A DNA stretch of 64,000 nt, taken from JAGVSR01 sp963778225 (lineage in GTDB: Bacteria; Pseudomonadota; Alphaproteobacteria; Rhizobiales; Hyphomicrobiaceae). The notes beneath the pieces were generated by a model. That model did no database searches. It was not told where the DNA came from and saw only the letters and a list, made by a program, of their open reading frames with translations. Shown here one piece after another: positions 58,315 to 64,000 of the stretch. Where the stretch lies: the NCBI GenBank assembly GCA_963778225.1, contig CAVZTR010000002.1, positions 186,001 to 250,000 of the forward strand, given 5' to 3'. The first letter of the stretch is position 1, and every line of letters begins with the position of its first letter. The translations under genes were made by a program, and so were the position numbers.

Positions 58315-58963
58315 CGCCGCCACATCCGCTCATCCCGCCATTGCACGCCGCGGCGTGCTGCTTGTGCTGTCGTCGCCTTCGGGTGCGGGCAAAACGACGT
58401 TGTCGCGCGCGCTGCTCGAGGGAGACGGCGGCATTCGCCTGTCGATCTCCGTGACGACCCGCAAGCCGCGTCCGGGCGAGATCGACGGCAAGGATTACAT
58501 CTTCGTCGATGCGGCGCGTTTCGAGATGATGCGGTCGGGCGGTGATCTGCTCGAATGGGCGCAAGTGTTCGGCAATTCGTATGGAACGCCGCGCGCTCCA
58601 GTGGAGGCGGCGATCGCGCGCGGAGAGGACGTGCTGTTCGACATCGATTGGCAGGGTGCGCAGCAGCTTGCGGAGAAGATGGCCGGCGATCTCGTGCGCG
58701 TGTTCATCCTGCCGCCTTCGGGCAGCGTTCTCGAAACCCGGCTTCGGGGACGGGCGCAGGATCCGCCGGAGGTTGTCGCTAAGCGCATGGCGGAAGCTGC
58801 GGCGGAAATCAGCCACTGGGCTGAATATGATTATGTGATCGTGAACGCGGACCTGCAAAACAGCATCGATGGCCTCACGTCGATCCTTGCAGCCGAGCGC
58901 TTGAAACGCGAGCGGCTCCTGGGTCTTTCGCAATTCGTGCGTGATCTTCAGACGGGTTTGTGA
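58307..58963 (+). CDS. gmk: Guanylate kinase
   Basis: A 218-residue guanylate kinase converting GMP to GDP. The P-loop SPSGAGKTTLSRALL (23-37), the GMP-binding SVTTRKPRPGEIDGKDYIFV and the lid region are intact. The start is a TTG inside the yicC stop (58307); a GTG at 58353 would remove a 15-residue non-conserved leader and is an alternative. It converges with rsmA and their ends overlap by 16 bases. Confidence 0.95.
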   Translation: MNSAATSAHPAIARRGVLLVLSSPSGAGKTTLSRALLEGDGGIRLSISVTTRKPRPGEIDGKDYIFVDAARFEMMRSGGDLLEWAQVFGNSYGTPRAPVEAAIARGEDVLFDIDWQGAQQLAEKMAGDLVRVFILPPSGSVLETRLRGRAQDPPEVVAKRMAEAAAEISHWAEYDYVIVNADLQNSIDGLTSILAAERLKRERLLGLSQFVRDLQTGL

Positions 58964-59832
58964 TCGCCGCGTTCAAAGATTTGTGCGAGGCGTGCGAAGT
59001 CTTCGACCGTCAATTGCTCGGCTCTGAGTTCCGGTGAGATGCCAGCTTCGCGTAGCAGCAACTCGGGCAGCGGCGTCAGAGTTTTGAGAGACTGGCGCAG
59101 CATCTTGCGGCGCTGTCCGAACGCCGATCGGGTGACGCGGCCGAGCGTTTTCACCGAGCACGCGGGTTCGGGCTTGGGGCGCGGTTCGAAGACGACGACG
59201 GCCGAGGACACCTTCGGCGGCGGCGTGAAGGCAGCGGGCGGCAGCGTCAGAGCCAGGCGTGCTTTGGCCCGCCATTGAGCGATGACGGCGAGGCGGCCGT
59301 AGGCTTTCGAGCCGGGTTCGGCCACGATGCGCTCGGCGACTTCTTTCTGGAACATGAGCGCCATGCGGTTCCACCACGGCGGCCAGGGTTCGGTTTCGAG
59401 CCAGCCGATCAGCAGCAGCGTCGCGATGTTGTAGGGAAGGTTGGCGACGATCGCCACGTCGCCGCCGGCATCGGCCGTCAGCGCGCGCCAATCGGTGTCG
59501 AGCGCGTCGCCTTCATGCACGGTGAGGCGATCCGGATAAGCGGCGGAGATGTCGGCAAGGGCTGCCAGGCAGCGCGCGTCGCGTTCGATTGCGATGACGC
59601 GCTTGGTGCCTTCCAGGAGCAGCGCGCGCGTCAATCCACCGGGTCCGGGTCCGATCTCCAGAACGGTCGTGTTCTCGAGTGGGGCTGCCAGACGCGCGAT
59701 GCGCCGGGTCAGATTCAGATCGAGAATGAAGTTCTGGCCGAGGCTTTTCTTGGCGGCGAGATCATGCAGGCGGATGACGTCGCGCAACGGCGGCAGGCCG
59801 TCGCCCGCAGGCGCACCCGAGGGAGCGCTCAT
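58948..59832 (-). CDS. rsmA: 16S rRNA dimethyladenosine transferase RsmA (KsgA)
   Basis: A 294-residue SAM methyltransferase that dimethylates two adenines near the 3' end of 16S rRNA in 30S maturation. SLGQNFILDLNLTRRIARLA, LEIGPGPGGLTRALL (SAM loop) and the catalytic NLPYNIATLLL are clear. Its ATG overlaps the pdxA stop as ATGA. Its 3' end overlaps gmk. It is last in the lptD-surA-pdxA-rsmA operon, a conserved order. Confidence 0.96.
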   Translation of the reverse strand: MSAPSGAPAGDGLPPLRDVIRLHDLAAKKSLGQNFILDLNLTRRIARLAAPLENTTVLEIGPGPGGLTRALLLEGTKRVIAIERDARCLAALADISAAYPDRLTVHEGDALDTDWRALTADAGGDVAIVANLPYNIATLLLIGWLETEPWPPWWNRMALMFQKEVAERIVAEPGSKAYGRLAVIAQWRAKARLALTLPPAAFTPPPKVSSAVVVFEPRPKPEPACSVKTLGRVTRSAFGQRRKMLRQSLKTLTPLPELLLREAGISPELRAEQLTVEDFARLAQIFERGDHKPV

Positions 59833-60878
59833 GCCGCGAGATCCCGCGATCGGCGGCGTTCGGCAAGGTCGGTCGCCATGCGGATCGCAGAGATCATGCT
59901 TTCCGGAGATGCGATGCCCTTGGCAGCAATGTCGAAGGCTGTGCCGTGGTCGGGTGACGTGCGCACGAACGGCAGGCCGAGGGTGACATTGACGCCGGTA
60001 TCGAACGAGAGCGTCTTGATCGGGATGAGCGCCTGATCATGATACATGCAGACGGCCGCGTCGTAGTTCTTGCGGGCGGCGGCATGGAAGAGCGTGTCGG
60101 CCGAGTGTGGGCCGGACACCGACAGGCCCTCTCGGCGCAGTTCCTCGATCGCAGGCGCGATGAGATCGATATCCTCACGGCCAATGGTGCCGCCTTCGCC
60201 CGCGTGCGGGTTGAGGCCGGCCACCGCGACGCGCGGCTCATCAATGCCGAAATCGGATTTCAAGCTGCGCCAGGTGATGTTGATCGTCTCGTAGAGCAGG
60301 CGCTTCGATAGCGCGCGGGGCACATCCGACAGCGGCACGTGGATGGTGACGGGGACGACGCGCAACACGTCCGAGGCCAGCATCATGACGGGATGATGCC
60401 GCTTTCCCGGCACCAGCGAGCCGGCAAGGGCTGCAAGAAATTCCGTATGACCGGGATGGATGAAGCCCGCGGCATAGAGCACGGCCTTGGCGATGGGCGC
60501 GGTGACGACTGCGGAGGCATCGCCGGCCACGACGGCGCGGACGGCCTGCTCGATCGCCGAGATCGTGCCCATGGCGTTTTCAGGCAACGGCGTTCCCGGC
60601 TTGACCTCACGGGCCACCGCAATCGGCAGGACAGGGAGTTCGCTTGAGAAGCGAGAGAGTGCATCTGAGGGTGCGGAGATCTCGCCAATGGCCACGTCTA
60701 GACCTAAGAGGCGAGCGCGCTCTGCCAATGTCTTGGGGCAGCCGTAGACCGCAAACGGTGCCAGGCCTCGGTCGGCGCGGCGGGCATAGGCTTTAAGAAC
60801 GATCTCCGGTCCGATGCCGGCCGGATCGCCCATGGTCACGGCAAGCGGGAGCGCACGCTCCGAGGACTGCGCGGGCAT
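59829..60878 (-). CDS. pdxA: 4-hydroxythreonine-4-phosphate dehydrogenase
   Basis: A 349-residue PdxA, an NAD-dependent, metal-binding enzyme of the DXP-dependent vitamin B6 pathway. VTMGDPAGIGPEIVLKA, FIHPGHTEFLAALAG, VAGLNPHAGEGGTIGREDID and CMYHDQALIPIKTLSFDTGV carry the substrate and metal histidines. It overlaps surA by one base and rsmA by four, so translation is coupled. Confidence 0.96.
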   Translation of the reverse strand: MPAQSSERALPLAVTMGDPAGIGPEIVLKAYARRADRGLAPFAVYGCPKTLAERARLLGLDVAIGEISAPSDALSRFSSELPVLPIAVAREVKPGTPLPENAMGTISAIEQAVRAVVAGDASAVVTAPIAKAVLYAAGFIHPGHTEFLAALAGSLVPGKRHHPVMMLASDVLRVVPVTIHVPLSDVPRALSKRLLYETINITWRSLKSDFGIDEPRVAVAGLNPHAGEGGTIGREDIDLIAPAIEELRREGLSVSGPHSADTLFHAAARKNYDAAVCMYHDQALIPIKTLSFDTGVNVTLGLPFVRTSPDHGTAFDIAAKGIASPESMISAIRMATDLAERRRSRDLAA

Positions 60879-62203
60879 CAGCGATACTCGATCGCCGCGT
60901 CCTGGCGCAGGTCCTTCAGATGTTTCTTGGCGAGCACTTCAAACTCCTTCTGGCGCAATTCGGCTTGCACATTCTGACGCCGTTCGGCATCGGCCGCCAC
61001 CGTTTTGCGGCCGCAGACGGCCCAGATCTCGACACCCTCCGTGCCGACCGTGGGGGGCAGAAGCTCGCCGTCGCGCGCATTGAGAAGAAGACTGCGTGTC
61101 GGTTCCGGGATCGCCGACGGCAGGCGGCCGCCGAGATTGTCGAAGCGCGCGCCCGCAACCGCTGTGGCATTGGACGACATCTGCGCGCAACCGCCACCGC
61201 GCTGGGCCAAGCTTTCGCCCTCGGCCATCCGCTGGGCGAGAACCTTTTGATTCATGCCGGCCGGAATCGGCAGGACAATACGCTGGACCTGCAACTCGAG
61301 CCCATCAGTGTTGGAGCCGGGGGAATTCGCCACGATCCGGTCGACATCGCGATCCGTGACGGCGATCTGGGCGCCGAACTTGCGGCGGATGACTTCCTGC
61401 CAGGACATGTTGGCCTTGAAGCGCTGGCGCATGACGGTCGGATCCGCGCCCATCTTTTTCAGGTGGGCCTGGAATTCGACGGCGGTCATTTTGTTCTTTT
61501 CAGCGATCGATCCCATGATTTTGTCGACTTCCTCTTCGCCGACCAGAACATTGAGCTTCTTGGCTTCCTGGAGCTTGAGGCGTTCGTCGATCAGTTCTTC
61601 CATCGCTTCCTTGCGCAAGCCGGGCATCACGGTTTGCCGCGCATTTTCGACCGCTTCCTGCTGGAGAGACTTGGCGAAGTCGGTCTTGCGCTTTTCAAAG
61701 ATCGCGATGATCTCTTCGCGCGATTTGCCCTCATTTTCCTTGATCGTTTTTTCAAGGATGGCCTTCAGGCGGTCGCTTGTCGTTTTCGATTTGATCAGCG
61801 ATTGGAAGTTCGCCTGCGCACGCTGGCCGATATTGGCGTTGCCCATGCCCATCAGACGCTGGCGCTGCTGGATCTCGTAGCCCGTGATCGGTTCATCGTT
61901 GACGAGCACGGCAATCGCCTGACCGGTGCCGGAGATCTTGCCGCTCTTGCCGTCGCCGCCTGGCTTGATGCCGGCCGAGGAGCCGTCGCCTGCTGGCTTG
62001 GCCGGCGGCTTGGGCTTTGCCTTGGGCTTCTCGGCCGCGGGGGGAGCATCGTTCGGGACGACGACTTCGGGCAGGGGGGCGGTGCCTGGAGGCACTGTGA
62101 CGGTCACGCCCTGCGCGAAGGCGAGCGCCGGCATGACCAGCGCGCAAAGCGCGCCTGCCGGGGCTGAGAGGCGGTGTTTCAAGGAGCGCGACGGCATGCG
62201 CAT
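60878..62203 (-). CDS. surA: SurA-type periplasmic chaperone / peptidyl-prolyl isomerase
   Basis: A 441-residue exported chaperone. A signal peptide (GALCALVMPALAFA) is followed by a Pro/Lys-rich linker (PKAKPKPPAKPAG), the SurA N-terminal helical domain (NDEPITGYEIQQRQRLM, ELIDERLKLQEAKKLN) and a parvulin-like segment (LQVQRIVLPIPAG, GGRLPSAIP). SurA ferries outer-membrane proteins, including LptD, to the BAM complex; lptD is the gene just upstream. Only one, poorly conserved parvulin region is apparent, compared with two in E. coli, typical of alphaproteobacteria. Confidence 0.88.
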   Translation of the reverse strand: MRMPSRSLKHRLSAPAGALCALVMPALAFAQGVTVTVPPGTAPLPEVVVPNDAPPAAEKPKAKPKPPAKPAGDGSSAGIKPGGDGKSGKISGTGQAIAVLVNDEPITGYEIQQRQRLMGMGNANIGQRAQANFQSLIKSKTTSDRLKAILEKTIKENEGKSREEIIAIFEKRKTDFAKSLQQEAVENARQTVMPGLRKEAMEELIDERLKLQEAKKLNVLVGEEEVDKIMGSIAEKNKMTAVEFQAHLKKMGADPTVMRQRFKANMSWQEVIRRKFGAQIAVTDRDVDRIVANSPGSNTDGLELQVQRIVLPIPAGMNQKVLAQRMAEGESLAQRGGGCAQMSSNATAVAGARFDNLGGRLPSAIPEPTRSLLLNARDGELLPPTVGTEGVEIWAVCGRKTVAADAERRQNVQAELRQKEFEVLAKKHLKDLRQDAAIEYR

Positions 62204-62396
62204 GCGGGGTTCGGATCGCTCCAGCGGCTTGAGTTGGGTTGCGGCGCGCAGCCTGTATGCGGCTACCGCCGATCGCGGGGCTTAGCCTATAGGCTGGCAC
62301 ACCCCCCGAGTTGACCGCAGGAGTGTACCTAGCGGCTCGTCTCGAGAATATCCGGTTATCCACCGGAACCGTGGCCACCGCGTGGCGGCGACATGA

Positions 62397-64000
62397 TTAC
62401 GGCGGCGGCAGTAACGCCTGCTGATCCGTCGGCACGTTCTGCGAGATGTTGGTGCTGTAGTTGAAGCCGCCCAGGTACTTGTACTCTACGCGGAACATCA
62501 ACGTCTGGTCAGGCTCGATGCCCTGTTCCGGATCGCTGATATGGTACTCGTCGTAGGTCACGCTCAGCATGAAGCAGTCGTCGAGATAACGTAGCGTCGC
62601 GGAGTTGGTGATGAACTCGGCGTCGTCGATGTCGTAGCGCAGCCCGCCGAGGATCGACCAGCGATCGGTCAGCTGAAGACCGAACAGTCCGCTCATATCC
62701 TGCTGACCCGAGATTCCAAGTTCAGGATCCTCGAGTGTGTAGGTGTAGGTGCCGGCCATGGTGAGGGGGCCGTAGTTCATGGCGATGGTGGCGTCTTCGC
62801 GCTTCAACTCGAGGTTCTCGTCGTCGAACCGGCTCTGGGAGATCAGGCGGAAATTCTCTGTCGGAGCGATGTAGGCGCCGAGCACGTAGTCGGACGAGTC
62901 GGTTTCGAGACCAGAGTTGGATGAGAACACCGGGTTGCAGTTGTCATCGACGCCGGGTGCAATAACCGTTGAGGTGACGCCGTTGGTCGTACATTCGATC
63001 GATCGGTTGGAATACGGGTTGGTGCCGGAGAGCTGATAGCTCTGGCCGGCCAGCACGCGAGCATAGCCGCCGGTCCACGGCTGGAAGGTGTACTGCACGC
63101 CGACGTTGGCGCGGGTGCCGGTTTCGAGACGATCCCAACCCGAAAACTTGTTGGTGTCGAACAGGTTCGTGTCGTCGAACACGAGGCTGCGCGCGTCTTC
63201 GACAGGGAACTCGTTCTGGTTGACGCTCGCTGTACGCGTGATGATCTGGCCGATGGGTTCGATCACATGCGAGGCACCGGCCGTGTTCGCGATCCACGGG
63301 TAAGCGACGGTGACGCCGCCGGCTGCAAGTCCGCGGGCGAGCGCGTCATCCTCGATGATCTGAGCGGTCACGGCATCGCGGTAGTTGTTGAACTGCAGGA
63401 GATCGCCGCGCAATTCGCCGAATGGTGTGTAGGTGATGCCGAGGCTGTCCGTGAGGCGGCGGCGCCAATTCACTTCCACACTGGCTCGCGCCATATCTTG
63501 ATCGCCAACACCGGCCACGCCGTCCGATCTTGAGAGGCTGAGCGCGTTGCCCGCAAAAGAGAGCTCGCCACCGACGACGGGTGTGTCGACGATATAGTTG
63601 TAATCGATGACGGGATGGACCTGGCTCTCCGAGGTCGGCGTATCACTGCCGAGCAGTCCGGTGAACTGGTAAAGGTTTGTCGAGAAGTAGTTCCGGTCCG
63701 ACATGCCGGTAAAGTAGATGTTGTTCACGCGGTCGGTGAGCAGAATGCTGTCGAGGCGATAGAAGCGACGGAAGCTGTCGTCCGTCTCCAGCGTGATGTC
63801 CCAGCCGGTGCGCCACCAGCTCGAGAGCGAGAAATCGCCCTTGGTCACGATGCTCCCGCGGAAGCCGTCAAGATCTTGCTGATCGGAAAGCGGCGCATCC
63901 AAATTGCTGCCGTCTTGATCGATGCCGGCGAGCTCAATCGAGTATTGCCCATTGGCGAACCGCTGCCGCCAGTCGCCCATCCAGAGGACGCCCTGTCCGG
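62397..64000 (-). CDS. lptD: LPS-assembly protein LptD, C-terminal part (cut by window edge)
   Basis: The frame is open from the window edge to a stop at 62397, about 534 residues, and lacks a start, so the N-terminal OstA/jelly-roll part lies outside. The visible part is the beta-barrel: alternating strands such as VEVNWRRRLTDSLGITYTPF, LRGDLLQFNNYRDAVTAQI, FRLISQSRFDDENLELKRED and a terminal VEYKYLGGFNYSTNI. LptD inserts lipopolysaccharide into the outer leaflet. Cysteines near IECTTNG, DDNC and LDDCFML could form disulfides. It precedes surA by 193 bases, the canonical order. Confidence 0.92.
   Translation of the reverse strand, partial: GQGVLWMGDWRQRFANGQYSIELAGIDQDGSNLDAPLSDQQDLDGFRGSIVTKGDFSLSSWWRTGWDITLETDDSFRRFYRLDSILLTDRVNNIYFTGMSDRNYFSTNLYQFTGLLGSDTPTSESQVHPVIDYNYIVDTPVVGGELSFAGNALSLSRSDGVAGVGDQDMARASVEVNWRRRLTDSLGITYTPFGELRGDLLQFNNYRDAVTAQIIEDDALARGLAAGGVTVAYPWIANTAGASHVIEPIGQIITRTASVNQNEFPVEDARSLVFDDTNLFDTNKFSGWDRLETGTRANVGVQYTFQPWTGGYARVLAGQSYQLSGTNPYSNRSIECTTNGVTSTVIAPGVDDNCNPVFSSNSGLETDSSDYVLGAYIAPTENFRLISQSRFDDENLELKREDATIAMNYGPLTMAGTYTYTLEDPELGISGQQDMSGLFGLQLTDRWSILGGLRYDIDDAEFITNSATLRYLDDCFMLSVTYDEYHISDPEQGIEPDQTLMFRVEYKYLGGFNYSTNISQNVPTDQQALLPPP

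Noticed and set aside
60920..62167. 415-residue plus-strand ORF over surA
   Set aside because: Antisense shadow of surA; no similarity to any family.
1..64000. tRNA, rRNA, CRISPR, insertion sequence or prophage genes
   Set aside because: I looked in the intergenic regions for T-loop signatures, repeat-spacer arrays, transposases and phage genes and found none.

Overview
The window is GC-rich, densely packed bacterial chromosome. Gene content and order point to an alphaproteobacterium of the Hyphomicrobiales (Rhizobiales), possibly Hyphomicrobiaceae. The reasons are a CckA cell-cycle kinase beside a FliO-like gene and a DksA with the alphaproteobacterial one-cysteine finger, recA-alaS, icd divergent from a tRNA methyltransferase, purL near the bolA/grxD pair, an rpsF-rpsR-DUF2232-rplI cluster, and fabD-fabG-acpP-fabF-mltG-yicC-gmk facing lptD-surA-pdxA-rsmA. 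The genus is inference. I see no prophage, insertion sequence, CRISPR array, rRNA or tRNA gene.

Layout. 1-1.6 kb is a decayed accessory strip with a frameshifted amidohydrolase tail and a frameshifted TIR-domain gene. 1.66-6.4 kb (minus strand) carries a molybdopterin oxidoreductase, a KamA-like radical SAM enzyme, a GFA-fold protein and a MoxR ATPase. 7-14.5 kb holds dksA, a large MscS-type channel, a FliO-like gene and cckA. 15-19.3 kb is recA-alaS. 19.8-25 kb has a Kef-type antiporter, secreted proteins, a c-type cytochrome and a PQQ-type sugar dehydrogenase. 25.2-33.7 kb carries icd, a fused methyltransferase, rpsD, a frameshifted pqiA, grxD-bolA and a lipid kinase/PAP2 pair. 33.7-42.4 kb carries envelope genes (HlyD, TonB-like), a thioredoxin-CcdA pair, a second sugar dehydrogenase and purL. 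42.7-45 kb has two tandem paralogous secreted proteins and mgtC behind a probable attenuator. 45-48 kb is the rplI-DUF2232-rpsR-rpsF cluster. 48-51.9 kb has ubiG, an antiporter and a DUF808 protein. 52-59 kb is fatty-acid synthesis with mltG, yicC and gmk. 59-64 kb is outer-membrane assembly (lptD, surA) with pdxA and rsmA.

How the genes work together. Most of the window is core housekeeping: replication repair (recA), translation (alaS, rpsD, rpsF, rpsR, rplI, rsmA, methyltransferase), central metabolism (icd, purL, pdxA), fatty-acid and envelope biogenesis, and cell-cycle control (cckA plus a full CtrA-type site upstream of dksA). The least conventional signals are non-coding. Three tandem hairpins with paired base changes lie between rpsR and the DUF2232 gene, a short ORF and a terminator precede mgtC, a double hairpin forms the rpsF leader, and 18-bp palindromic tandem repeats separate fabD and fabG. 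The most unusual protein architecture is a DUF433-like domain fused to a SpoU/TrmJ methyltransferase. No clearly novel defence or mobile system is visible; the only defence-like gene (TIR) is broken.
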